A stretch of DNA of 46,618 bases from Candidatus Omnitrophota bacterium (GCA_030681595.1 JAUXSB010000009.1:88265-134882), one strand, 5' to 3'; counted from the first letter of the stretch, positions 35,743-45,318 are shown. Numbers and translations: made by a program. The notes: generated by a model from the letters alone, not told the origin.

Positions 35743-37068
35743 ATGCCAATTTATATTCAGGTAGAAAAATGCACGGGATGTACCTTGTGCGTTAAGGCTT
35801 GCCCTTTTGATGCCATTCGGATTATGGACAAGCCAGAGGGCAGTGGTTTGGCTTCCGACAGGACAGAAGAACGTGGTTTGCCTTCCGTTAGGCAAAGCCA
35901 TAGCCAAAGCCACAAGCCGGAGGGCAGTGGTTTGGCTTCCGATAGCCAAAGCCATAAGAAAGCGCAGATTGATTTTAATAAGTGTAATATTTGCGGCGCA
36001 TGCGTGGATGCCTGTAAATTTAAAGCTATTATTTTAGAAAGAGAGCCGTCTGTTGGTGCCGCGAATATAAAAGATTATAAAGGTATTTGGGTATTTATTG
36101 AGCAGAAGAACGGGAAAATTCAGTCTATTTCGTACGAGCTCTTAGGTAAAGCCCATGAGTTGGCCAAGAAATTAAATTGTCAGGTAAGCGGTGTTTTGAT
36201 CGGGAATAATTTAGCCGATCAATTAGATGAGCTGATTTTCTGCGGCGCGGATAATGTATATTTGGTAGAAGCGCCGGAAATAGCTAATTTTCAGGATGAG
36301 CCGTATACAAATATTTTGGTTGAGCTTATTAAGAAGCACAAACCGGAAATTTTATTGTGCGGGGCAACAGCAATAGGGCGTTCGTTAATCGCCCGTGTCG
36401 CGATTAAGATCAAGGCAGGCTTGACTGCCGATTGTACCGGTTTAGATATCGACCCGGATAAAAAGATTCTACTGCAGACGCGTCCGGCGTTCGGCGGTAA
36501 CATTATGGCGACGATTATTTCGCCTAATTACCGCCCGCAGATGGCAACCGTTCGGCATAAGGTAATGCAGCCAATGACTCCGGATAAGCAGCGTAAAGGT
36601 AAAATTATCCGCGAAAGTTTTAGCAGTTCTCTATATGCCTCACGCACAAAACTCTTAGATATAATAGAAGAGATAGAGGGTTTGGTAAATATTGCCGAGG
36701 CGGATATTATTGTCTCCGGCGGCCGCGGTATGGGCAGTAAAGAAAATTTTAAGCTTTTGGAAGAGCTTGCGCACGTGTTGGGCGCGGCAGTCGGCTCATC
36801 GCGCGCGGCAGTTGACTCCGGGTGGATGTCATATTCGCATCAGGTAGGCCAAACCGGACGCACCGTTGCCCCGAAAATATATTTCGCCTGCGGAATTTCC
36901 GGACAAATTCAGCATCTCGTCGGGATGCAATCTTCTAAGATCATTGTCGCGATTAATAAGGATCCGGAGGCCCCGATATTTAAAGTCGCCACATACGGCA
37001 TAGTGGGCGACCTTTTTGAAATCATCCCCGCCATAACCAAAAAATTTAAAGTTGCCCTTAGGAAGTAG
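35743..37068 (+). CDS. etfA: Electron transfer flavoprotein alpha subunit with N-terminal 2x[4Fe-4S] ferredoxin domain
   Basis: CTGCTLCVKACPFDAI…CNICGACVDACKFKAI; GGRGMGSKENFKLLEELA, GQTGRTVAPKIYFACGISGQIQHLVGM. Confidence 0.94.
   Translation: MPIYIQVEKCTGCTLCVKACPFDAIRIMDKPEGSGLASDRTEERGLPSVRQSHSQSHKPEGSGLASDSQSHKKAQIDFNKCNICGACVDACKFKAIILEREPSVGAANIKDYKGIWVFIEQKNGKIQSISYELLGKAHELAKKLNCQVSGVLIGNNLADQLDELIFCGADNVYLVEAPEIANFQDEPYTNILVELIKKHKPEILLCGATAIGRSLIARVAIKIKAGLTADCTGLDIDPDKKILLQTRPAFGGNIMATIISPNYRPQMATVRHKVMQPMTPDKQRKGKIIRESFSSSLYASRTKLLDIIEEIEGLVNIAEADIIVSGGRGMGSKENFKLLEELAHVLGAAVGSSRAAVDSGWMSYSHQVGQTGRTVAPKIYFACGISGQIQHLVGMQSSKIIVAINKDPEAPIFKVATYGIVGDLFEIIPAITKKFKVALRK
35833..35958. 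repeat. 126-bp in-frame repetitive insertion inside etfA
   Basis: Encodes PEGSGLASDRTEERGLPSVRQSHSQSHKPEGSGLASDSQSHK; two ~30-bp direct copies 84 bp apart plus internal hairpins. Confidence 0.75.
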
Positions 37069-37094
37069 CCAGCCATAAATTTTTCATAAATTTC

Positions 37095-37123
37095 TTGAGT
37101 TTAATTTAAATCTATGGTATAAA
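37095..37123 (+). promoter_or_regulatory. Candidate smc promoter
   Basis: TTGAGT-N17-TATAAA. Confidence 0.55.
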
Positions 37124-37179
37124 ATTATTATCATGAAATGAACAGTTTTTATCAGGGTATTTCTTATACATAGATTTAA

Positions 37180-40100
37180 ATGTATTTTAAAAAGTTAGAG
37201 ATTATCGGGTTTAAGTCATTTGCTGATAAGACCACGCTTATTTTTGAGCCGGGGATTACCGCTATCGTCGGGCCAAACGGCTGCGGAAAAAGTAATATCT
37301 TTGACTCAATCCGCTGGGTATTGGGAGAGCAGTCTATAAAGTCGCTTCGCGGCTCAAAGATGGAAGACGTGATTTTTAACGGCACCGATACCCGCCTTCC
37401 GGTTAGTCTTGCCGAAATATCGCTCACATTCTCTAATGAAGCAAAATTCTTCCCTCTAGATTACGACGAAGTAACGATTACCCGCAGGCTTTTCCGCTCC
37501 GGAGAAAGCGAATATCTTTTAAATAAAATACAAGTGCGCCTTAAGGATATAACCGAGCTTTTATTGGGTACCGGGATAGGGGCGGAATCTTATTCTTTAG
37601 TTGAGCAGGGAAAAATTGATTTGGTATTAAGCTCGCGCCCGGAAGACCGGCGCATGGTATTTGATGAGGCAGCCGGGGTTACTAAATATAAAGCCAAAAA
37701 GAAAGAGGCAATGAGGAAATTAGAAGATGCAGAAAATAATCTTTTGCGCGTAAATGACATTATTGTTGAAGTCAAGCGGCAGATTGGCTCTTTAGAGCGC
37801 CAAGTTAACAAGGCGCGCCGCTACAAGGAAGAATTTGAGAAGTTAAAGAACCTGGAAATAAAATTCTCGCACCTTGAAGTAAAAAGCCTAAAAGATGAGT
37901 TTGATAGCCTCTTTGCGCATATTGAAGAGCTGAAAAGCAGCGAATCAGGAAAAAATGACGAACTTACAAATTTGAATTCCGCGCTGTATAACTTGCGTTT
38001 AAATATTAATTCCATAGAAGAATTAATAAATAAGCAGAAAGATGAAGAATACGCTAAGATTAGCCTCCTGGATAAAAACAGGGAAGTATTGAAGATGAAT
38101 GAGGAGCGCATCAAAGAAATTGAGCTAAGGGTGGGCAGCTTAGAATTGCAAGGTAAAGAGGCCCAAGAAAGAGCCGGCACAAATAAAGAAAAACTGGATG
38201 GTTTAAGCCGCGAGTTTTCGTTATTATCAGATAGCGAAGAAGAAAAGAAAGATATAGTTACGGAAAAAGAATTAGCGGTTAAGGTTTTAAGCGGTGAAAT
38301 TGAAGCGGCGCACTCAAGGATAAGTGAGGCAAAAAAGCAGATACTTTCAATAGTGCAAGAAGAAGCGGCTTCTAAGAATGATTTGTCCGAGCTTAATGCA
38401 AGGAGTTCTACTGCTTTAGCGCGCAAGAGGCGCCTTGAGGTAGAAAAGGAAAAGGTTAATCAGGAAAAGCTTGTTTTTGACGCTCAAATCGAGTCGTTAA
38501 AGAACGATATCGATTCTTTAGGCGTAAAATTAAGCGAGTTAAAACAAGCCGAGTCGGGCATAAAAGATAATCTCAGGAAATCATCGGACAGCCTTAAATC
38601 TTTAGAGGATGCAATACAGGATTTGGAAAATCAAAAGATAACCTTAGAGTCGCAACTCGAGTTTCTGGAAGAATTAAAATTAAAGTATGAGGATATCCCT
38701 GAGGTTTTAGAGGGGGTACTTTTGTTAAACAGGCTGCCTTCCGGCCATTTAAGCGGGATCTTAAGCAAAATAAAAGAAATAAAAGAAGTAAGCCCAGGTT
38801 CATACCAGCTTATCTGTGAGGTAAAGCCCATACCATTGGATACCCAGCAGATAAGAGATAAAATAGCCGAAGTCACCGGGAAAATTGCCCAGCTTAGGCT
38901 GAACATGGAAACCGAAAAGAACAATAGTGTAACTATAGAAGCGGATTTGGCAAAAATAGAAGAGGTTATTCATCAGGAAGAGATAAATTTAAATGCGCGC
39001 CAGACAAATTTAAGCGGTTTAAGCGAGCAGTCTGATAAATTAATCGAAGAGCTGGAAGTCATTAGTCTTGAATATGGCGAGGTAACGGCAGAGATAGATG
39101 GTTTTGGAAAAAAGGAGCAGGAGTTAAGGTCGGGTATTTCCGGATTGGAAGATAAGCGTAGGGCGAATGAAGCGGTAATGAGTGATTCGCAGGAAGAAAT
39201 ATCTACAAAAGATAATTTGCGGCAGGAGTCATCAGTTTTTATTGCCCGCATAAGCGCAGAATTAAATTCGCTCCAGGACAGGAGGGCCGTGCTTTCTCAT
39301 TCGCTAACACTTATGATGGATTCGGTAAATAATGATATGGTGGCGATAGAAAGGATAAACGAAGAAATCAATGTATCCCTGCGCAAGAAGAATGAGCTGC
39401 GCGGGCAGAATAACTTTTTAAGCGAAGAAATATTGCAGGCAGAAGAGGAAAAAAAGAATATTGCCGTAGCACTCGATGGCCTAAAGGAGCAGTTGGGCCA
39501 ATCTTTGAGAGAACGCGATGAAAAAGAAGAAAAAATAAGCTTAATGCAGAAAGAGATAGACCAGATTAAGAACTCCGTATATGAACTAAGCATGCAGGAT
39601 AAGGAAATCGGCTTTAAAGAAGCAGCGGTAAAGGAAAGGATCCTGCAGTCCTATAAATTCAATTTGGATGAATTCGTACCGGATGCAAATGAGCCGTTAG
39701 AACTGATGGATAAAGAGGCGTCTATTGCCGAGATAGAACGGCTAAAACAGAAAGTGGAGTCATTTGGAAACGTGAATTTGGTGGCTATCGAAGAGTATGA
39801 TGAATTAAAACAGAGGTTTGAATTTTTGACTAACCAGCAGAATGATTTACTGACTGCCAAAGAATCGTTAAAAGACGCGATAACAAAAATCAACAAAACC
39901 ACGAAAGAGTTGTTTCTTGATACTTTTGCCAAGGTGAATGAGGAGTTTAAAGTATATTTTAAACTGCTTTTCGGCGGCGGGGAATCCCAACTTATCCTTT
40001 TGGATGAGTCAGATGTTTTAGAATCCGGTATTGAAATAGTTGCGCGCCCGCCGGGTAAAAAATTGCAGAATGTTTCGCTCCTTTCCGGAGGAGAGAAATC

Positions 40101-40422
40101 TTTAACCGCTATCGCGCTTATTTTTGCGATATTTAAAATAAAGCCTTCGCCGTTCTGCGTGTTAGATGAAATTGACGCGGCTTTGGATGAGTCAAATGTA
40201 AGCCGTTTTAACCGGATACTGCAGGATTTTACCAAGACATCCCAGTTTCTTGTTATTACTCATAATAAAAAGACGATTACCGCCGCAGACGTTATGTACG
40301 GTATCACGATGGAGGAGCGCGGCGTTTCTAAAATCGTCTCTGCCCGCCTAAAAGAAGATAAAAAAGAAGAGAAAACGGAAGAAGACTTTTCTGAAGCGGC
40401 AAAACCGGAAGTTGTTTCCTAA
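37180..40422 (+). CDS. smc: Chromosome segregation protein SMC
   Basis: MYFKKLEIIGFKSFADKTTL…GPNGCGKSNIFDSIRWVLGEQ; coiled coils; LSGGEKSLTAIALIFAIF…VLDEIDAALDESNV. Confidence 0.96.
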   Translation: MYFKKLEIIGFKSFADKTTLIFEPGITAIVGPNGCGKSNIFDSIRWVLGEQSIKSLRGSKMEDVIFNGTDTRLPVSLAEISLTFSNEAKFFPLDYDEVTITRRLFRSGESEYLLNKIQVRLKDITELLLGTGIGAESYSLVEQGKIDLVLSSRPEDRRMVFDEAAGVTKYKAKKKEAMRKLEDAENNLLRVNDIIVEVKRQIGSLERQVNKARRYKEEFEKLKNLEIKFSHLEVKSLKDEFDSLFAHIEELKSSESGKNDELTNLNSALYNLRLNINSIEELINKQKDEEYAKISLLDKNREVLKMNEERIKEIELRVGSLELQGKEAQERAGTNKEKLDGLSREFSLLSDSEEEKKDIVTEKELAVKVLSGEIEAAHSRISEAKKQILSIVQEEAASKNDLSELNARSSTALARKRRLEVEKEKVNQEKLVFDAQIESLKNDIDSLGVKLSELKQAESGIKDNLRKSSDSLKSLEDAIQDLENQKITLESQLEFLEELKLKYEDIPEVLEGVLLLNRLPSGHLSGILSKIKEIKEVSPGSYQLICEVKPIPLDTQQIRDKIAEVTGKIAQLRLNMETEKNNSVTIEADLAKIEEVIHQEEINLNARQTNLSGLSEQSDKLIEELEVISLEYGEVTAEIDGFGKKEQELRSGISGLEDKRRANEAVMSDSQEEISTKDNLRQESSVFIARISAELNSLQDRRAVLSHSLTLMMDSVNNDMVAIERINEEINVSLRKKNELRGQNNFLSEEILQAEEEKKNIAVALDGLKEQLGQSLRERDEKEEKISLMQKEIDQIKNSVYELSMQDKEIGFKEAAVKERILQSYKFNLDEFVPDANEPLELMDKEASIAEIERLKQKVESFGNVNLVAIEEYDELKQRFEFLTNQQNDLLTAKESLKDAITKINKTTKELFLDTFAKVNEEFKVYFKLLFGGGESQLILLDESDVLESGIEIVARPPGKKLQNVSLLSGGEKSLTAIALIFAIFKIKPSPFCVLDEIDAALDESNVSRFNRILQDFTKTSQFLVITHNKKTITAADVMYGITMEERGVSKIVSARLKEDKKEEKTEEDFSEAAKPEVVS

Positions 40423-40431
40423 CCGTTAGGA

Positions 40432-41622
40432 TTAACCGTTAGATAGGCAGGTTTTATTTTTCCCGCCTTGTTTGGCTTCGTAAAGGGCTTTGTCGGCAAA
40501 GGAAAGAAGCGTAGTCTTATCATTAATAGAGTTTTCCGGTAGGGTTGCGACCCCGATGCTTACGCTGATTTTTTTCTCGCCGGTTTCCTTATTGTAGAAG
40601 TGGTATTTTTCTATGGCCTGCCTGATTCGTTCGGCGATAAGGTAGGCTTCTTTTTTATTCGCCTGAGGAAGGATTACCGCGAATTCTTCTCCGCCGTACC
40701 TGCAAGGGTAATCTAATTTACGGCAGTAATCTTTAATAATTTGGGCAAGGTCCTTTAGGACCTGGTCTCCCGCCTGATGCCCAAGAGCGTCATTGAGTTC
40801 TTTAAAATTATCCATATCCAAAAGGATTAAGCTTACGCAGGAATCATTCTGTTTAGCTTCTTTGACTTCTTCCTGAAGGCAGTATTGAAAATAACCGTGA
40901 TTCCAAAGTTTGGTCAGGGAGTCTGTCTGTGCCTGAAGCACGGTCTGCTCATAAAGCTGGGAATTTTCAATGGCTAGGCCTGCCTGGTTGGCAAACATAG
41001 TCAATATCCGCATATCATCCTTAGTGATAGGCTTTTTATTAAAAATGTTATCAACGACAATGGTCCCGATTACTTTATCTTTAGTTTTTAAGGGGACAAT
41101 CGCGAATTCTTCCATGTGTATTTTTTGCAGCAAGTGATCGCTTACGTACTGAGGAATGATTTCCCGAGAGATATGGATAGGCATATTCTCTAGGATGGAT
41201 AGCGCTACGACGCCGCCGTTTCTTTCGTCTAAGGGGAATTTAAGGCTTGTCACTAAATGGTTAAATTGCGAGTCTGCCATTTTGTCGGAAGCTTTATAGT
41301 TTTCAATTAGATCATCAAGGGTGTTTTTTTCGGCTTCAATCTGTTTCCAGATGAGGTTTGCTTCTTCGCCGGTATGCGGGCCGATACCCATTTTACCTTC
41401 AATAAGGGATGCTTTTTCGTTGATGAGGAATAGCATCGCCCGGTTAAAGCCCAGTCCGGCATGCGCGGTGACCCCGGTTAGAATAATGTAGAGGACATCA
41501 TCCAGCTTTAGGCTGGTGCGCATGGCATTAGATATTTCATAAAGGACGCAGAGTTCTGAACGCGTCTTATCTAGTTCTTCTTGAAGCTGTATTATTTTAT
41601 CTTGGGCGGTATTTTCTTCCAT
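40432..41622 (-). CDS. GAF + GGDEF diguanylate cyclase
   Basis: DSLTKLWNHGYFQ…YGGEEFAVILPQ (GGEEF signature). Confidence 0.92.
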   Translation of the reverse strand: MEENTAQDKIIQLQEELDKTRSELCVLYEISNAMRTSLKLDDVLYIILTGVTAHAGLGFNRAMLFLINEKASLIEGKMGIGPHTGEEANLIWKQIEAEKNTLDDLIENYKASDKMADSQFNHLVTSLKFPLDERNGGVVALSILENMPIHISREIIPQYVSDHLLQKIHMEEFAIVPLKTKDKVIGTIVVDNIFNKKPITKDDMRILTMFANQAGLAIENSQLYEQTVLQAQTDSLTKLWNHGYFQYCLQEEVKEAKQNDSCVSLILLDMDNFKELNDALGHQAGDQVLKDLAQIIKDYCRKLDYPCRYGGEEFAVILPQANKKEAYLIAERIRQAIEKYHFYNKETGEKKISVSIGVATLPENSINDKTTLLSFADKALYEAKQGGKNKTCLSNG

Positions 41623-41735
41623 AGTATTTTTATCAAATTGGCATGCCAGGCCGTTATTTCTATTACCCTAACATACCATGGCTTTCTTGTCAATTGAAGC
41701 GCCTCCTTGTTTTGGAAAAGGAGAAGGTGGAAGAA

Positions 41736-42122
41736 TTATAAATAGCTTGTAATCTTTTGGAGAATTTTACGTGCCGCTTCTTTATCGCCGCTAGCGCCTA
41801 CTCTGATATCTATTTGGGTTACTTTCTGAGAGATGTGGCGGATATCTATCCAGATTGTTCTGCCGTCGTTATAATTGCTCATGATTTGCGCGATGTTTTG
41901 TTCGGCAGTTTCTTTGTCTATGCTAAGTTTTAACGCTTTTAACGCCGATTTAACGGCAGTTATGGATTTTTCAAACGAAGCATTAACCTCTTGGGTTAGC
42001 TTACCGGAAAGCCATGCCGCTGTGCCTGCTCCTGCGGCGGCCCCTGCCAGTACAACCACACACCCGCATATATTAATTAATAATGCAAACGCTAAAATCG
42101 CCGTCGTTATTTTTCTCACCAT
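41736..42122 (-). CDS. DUF3568-like lipoprotein
   Basis: MVRKITTAILAFALLINICGCVVVLAGAAAGAGTAAWLSGKL; start trimmed to the ATG after ggagg. Confidence 0.75.
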   Translation of the reverse strand: MVRKITTAILAFALLINICGCVVVLAGAAAGAGTAAWLSGKLTQEVNASFEKSITAVKSALKALKLSIDKETAEQNIAQIMSNYNDGRTIWIDIRHISQKVTQIDIRVGASGDKEAARKILQKITSYL

Positions 42123-42265
42123 TTTGGCCTCCTGTGCTTTAACCGGCTGCTTTATCAGCCTTAAGCTGATTTTATCAGATGTTATCCATAAAGGCAAGAG
42201 TAGAAATTTGGGGGAAGGGGGGTGGTTGTTGCGTTTGGCTAAAACTCCGATACTTCTTAATTAAA

Positions 42266-42291
42266 AAGCCCTGCTTTTAAGAGCAGGGCTT
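42266..42291. terminator. Hairpin terminator (copy A of a repeated terminator/tail sequence)
   Basis: aagccctgct-tttaag-agcagggctt; related sequence at 46440-46465. Confidence 0.65.
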
Positions 42292-42309
42292 CATTAAAGA
42301 TGGCTTTCC

Positions 42310-43308
42310 CTAATATGACGCATGAAGCAAAACAGTTTTAAGCAAGACCGCGGACAAGAAACTTTCCTTCATCAAACCGCTCCCGCGGAATTCAATATCT
42401 TGGCCCAGGCGGTTCACCTCAATGATCTTGCGTCCGGTTTTCTTGGCCGCGATGTGCGCCCACTCTTCCAGCTGCGGACGGGAGATCGAACTTAAATTCG
42501 TCGAAACGAAAAGCATGCCCTCACGGGTTAACACACGGAACGCTTTTTCGATCAACAGGGGCATGTCTTTCTTGACACTAAAAACTTTTCCCTCAAACCG
42601 CGAGAACGAGGGCGGGTCGAGAATGATGATATCAAAAAGGTTATTTCGCTTAGCAATCCGTTCCAGATAATGAACGGCGTGATCGCGGACAAACTCGCTC
42701 CGGTCCTCATGCAGATGGTTAAGACGGTAATTCTCTTTCCCTTTTTGCAGGAATTTCGCACTGATATCCACATTGGTCACCCGGGAAGCGCCGAATTTCC
42801 GGCAATACACCCCGAAAGAACACGTGTAGGCGAAACAGTTTAAGACTGCGCGGCCCGGGGCGTAGTAAGCAACAAGTTTCCGGTTCTTGCGCATGTCCAG
42901 AAATAATCCCTGATTAAGATGGTCATTCAGATCCACGCGAAAACGTAAACCGTTTTCTTCGACGATCGTTTGGGAGTTCTCTTGGCCGATCAACACGTTA
43001 ACCGCAATACCGGACGCACTGCGGGTGCCGGACGCTGTGCGGTCCTTGAATACCAGATATGCAACCTCAAAATGTTCGCGCAAAACATCACTGATCGTCT
43101 TTTGATGCGGATACCAGCGGGCATCTAAAATATAAGCCACGAAATGTTTGTTGAAACGGTCAATGATTAGCCCATCAAGGCCGTCGCCCCGGCTGTTGAC
43201 CAAACGCATAGCGTTGGTATTTAGTCCCAAGGATTCACGATAACTGAACGCGCGTTTAAGCCCAAGGGCGATGTCTGCGGGGGAATAGGACGTTAAAGAC
43301 ATAGGCAT
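42310..43308 (-). CDS. Class I SAM-dependent rRNA methyltransferase (RlmI-like)
   Basis: NQGLFLDMRKNRKLVAYYAPGRAVLNCFAYTCSFGVYCRKFGASRVTNVDIS…FDIIILDPPSFSR. Confidence 0.9.
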   Translation of the reverse strand: MPMSLTSYSPADIALGLKRAFSYRESLGLNTNAMRLVNSRGDGLDGLIIDRFNKHFVAYILDARWYPHQKTISDVLREHFEVAYLVFKDRTASGTRSASGIAVNVLIGQENSQTIVEENGLRFRVDLNDHLNQGLFLDMRKNRKLVAYYAPGRAVLNCFAYTCSFGVYCRKFGASRVTNVDISAKFLQKGKENYRLNHLHEDRSEFVRDHAVHYLERIAKRNNLFDIIILDPPSFSRFEGKVFSVKKDMPLLIEKAFRVLTREGMLFVSTNLSSISRPQLEEWAHIAAKKTGRKIIEVNRLGQDIEFRGSGLMKESFLSAVLLKTVLLHASY

Positions 43309-43381
43309 TCTCCTGGGTCACTGCCGATCCACTTGGTAGAATTATCAAGCATGAGGCCATAAACAACAAACCTCAGCAAAG

Positions 43382-43924
43382 TTATCCACGCTTTCGTAAT
43401 AGTCGTTTTTCTAATTCATTTATCATCCCTTTCAGCCCCGCTATCGTATGGTTTTTACCCTCTGCTGTTCTCAAGGATATCTCTAGCTCCCCAATTTTTT
43501 CATGGAGCCCGTCTAATATCTTCTTGGGCTCGGTGATATCCTCAATAGCAATTAGGATTAGCTTTGTCCTATTGGTCTTTTGGTAAATTTGCCTAGCATT
43601 CAGCAGCATTATTCGCTTACCTATGTCAAGAAAATCATGTTCAACCTCAAAGTTATCAAAACTTGTGGTTTTAGGAAGGATATCCTCTAGCAACTCTCGC
43701 AGTTTCGGGATATTCCATTGGCCATTTCCCAAGTCATAGATTAATTGTTTCTCGGTTTCTTTAGGCTTTACCTTAAAGATCTCATAGAAAGAACGGCTGG
43801 CCGAGACTATCCTTAAATTTTCATCCAGAACTATTAAGGGTTGATGCACAGTATCTACAATATTCTCGGCGTATTCACGTGCATCCTGAATTTCCTGCTC
43901 TTTGGTTTTTTCTTCGTATTCCAT
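43382..43924 (-). CDS. Stand-alone PAS domain protein with coiled-coil C-terminus
   Basis: IVDTVHQPLIVLDENLRIVSASRSFYEIFKV…ILIAIEDITEPKKI; no kinase domain. Confidence 0.8.
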   Translation of the reverse strand: MEYEEKTKEQEIQDAREYAENIVDTVHQPLIVLDENLRIVSASRSFYEIFKVKPKETEKQLIYDLGNGQWNIPKLRELLEDILPKTTSFDNFEVEHDFLDIGKRIMLLNARQIYQKTNRTKLILIAIEDITEPKKILDGLHEKIGELEISLRTAEGKNHTIAGLKGMINELEKRLLRKRG

Positions 43925-44105
43925 GTTTTACCCCCATTACTTTTTAGGAGGACATATAAAAACCCTCTGCAATATATTTTATCATAGAGGGCTAGAAAGT
44001 CAAACTCTCCCGTAAGCCCCGCGAGTTTTGAAAAATCTCAAAACTGGTGTATAGCGGAGGAGGCGGAGAAATCGGATAAAGAATTGATCGCTGTTATTTA
44101 AACCA

Positions 44106-45077
44106 CTATTTTGCTATGCTAACGCTTATCTCATCAGAGCCAAAAGCATTGCCCTTGTCGTCCCTGCCACCAGCGCTAATCGAAAAAGAGCCGGGAGTGG
44201 CATCAAAAGGAATGGTAAAGTTTAGCTGAAAGGGAGGTTTGTCGAGAAAATTTGAGGCATATTCTCCTGCGGCGATCAACACCATGCTTATCCCTTGCGG
44301 TGCTTCAACTGCGACCGCCACAGAATCGCCAGGATGAAATACGCTCCCGTCTCTTGGGGAGCTGATCTTAATTTTTGACTCTTGCGGATGTTTCTCCATC
44401 ACACTTATTTCTCTCGCCACATCCTCTTTTGCATCATATAGCTTCTCTGAATCGATGGGCATTCCGTCTCTATATGCCTTCTCGCTTTGGGCATTGCCTT
44501 TTTCATCATAAGATTTCATTATCCCATTAAGCTTGCCATCTTTATACGGCCATTCCGACTTTACTGTTCCGTTTTCATAATATTCCTTACGCACGCCATC
44601 TGGTTTACCGTCTTTGTATAGCCATTCAAATCTTACAGCTCCGTCTTCATAATATTCTTTACTTATGCCGTCCATAACGCCATTCTTATAAAATCGTTCT
44701 GATTTTAAATTACCGCTTTCATAGTATTCTCGCAATTTTTCCTCTTTACCATCTTTATAAAAAGCTTCTTCCCATAATTTTCCGCTAGGATAGAACTGTT
44801 TCCGTATATCTACCTGTGTGGAAATTTCAGTTTTTTTGTTATCGCTTTGTTCTGTTGGTAAAGCTTTTTGCGTTTCTCCTCCAACTTTATCTATTTCATC
44901 CAAAAAATAAGTCAAAGGTACTCCATAGAAGTCTATTTTTACATACTTGTCAGTCCTCTCGATTATCTTTCCATCTATTATTTTACCAGATTTAAGAATA
45001 ATGGTTTCAGCAAAAACAGATACTGATAAACACAAACTTATTGTTAATAGTAAGATTATCAACCTTTTCTTCTTCAT
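44106..45077 (-). CDS. Secreted YwqK/MORN-like repeat protein with ETIILKSGK module and Ig-like C-terminus
   Basis: Four ~23-aa repeats (KEYYENGTVKSEWPYKDGKLNG…); signal peptide. Confidence 0.8.
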   Translation of the reverse strand: MKKKRLIILLLTISLCLSVSVFAETIILKSGKIIDGKIIERTDKYVKIDFYGVPLTYFLDEIDKVGGETQKALPTEQSDNKKTEISTQVDIRKQFYPSGKLWEEAFYKDGKEEKLREYYESGNLKSERFYKNGVMDGISKEYYEDGAVRFEWLYKDGKPDGVRKEYYENGTVKSEWPYKDGKLNGIMKSYDEKGNAQSEKAYRDGMPIDSEKLYDAKEDVAREISVMEKHPQESKIKISSPRDGSVFHPGDSVAVAVEAPQGISMVLIAAGEYASNFLDKPPFQLNFTIPFDATPGSFSISAGGRDDKGNAFGSDEISVSIAK

Positions 45078-45127
45078 TTGTTCCCCCTTTTTATAATTAT
45101 ATCATTCCCATTTTGAAATGCAAAGAA

Positions 45128-45157
45128 AAAGGCGTTACCCTTAAGGATAACGCCTTT
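45128..45157. terminator. Hairpin terminator
   Basis: aaaggcgttaccctt/aaggataacgccttttt stem with T tract on the + strand. Confidence 0.6.
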
Positions 45158-45162
45158 TTCTT

Positions 45163-45192
45163 GGGATTTCGCAAAATTCGCGGGGCTTGCGG
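45163..45192 (-). repeat. 30-bp box R2 (inverted copy)
   Basis: Reverse complement ccgcaagccccgcgaattttgcgaaatccc; matches R3 at 46403-46432. Confidence 0.7.
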
Positions 45193-45318
45193 CTGCCCCG
45201 TGCGAAGCTTCCCAAAGCGAAGCGTGGGGCACCCAGCCGCAAGCCTGAACATTCAAAGCAGGGGCGGGATTTTTAACTTTTTAAAGAAAAGGATTTATTT
45301 AGTAGTTAATAAAAACGC

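Noticed and set aside
35695-35955. 86-aa minus-strand ORF with repeated GSQTTALWLV/GRQTTFF segments
   Set aside because: Antisense to etfA and created by the repetitive insertion; no independent coding evidence.
37590-40235. Several long minus-strand ORFs antisense to smc (e.g. 37821..38426, 39651..40235)
   Set aside because: Ser/Phe/Leu-rich translations typical of the antisense of Glu/Lys-rich coiled-coil genes.
40423-40445. Direct repeat taaccgttag at the smc/GGDEF convergent junction
   Set aside because: Only two 10-nt copies with no further structure; plausible chance duplication at overlapping stops.
45074-45256. Minus-strand ORF MNVQACGWVPHASLWEASHGAAASPANFAKSQEK… and + ORF 46360..46557 sharing SPANFAKSQEK
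   Set aside because: Shared peptide arises from box R2/R3 and the GC-rich hairpin; treated as a DNA repeat, not a protein family.
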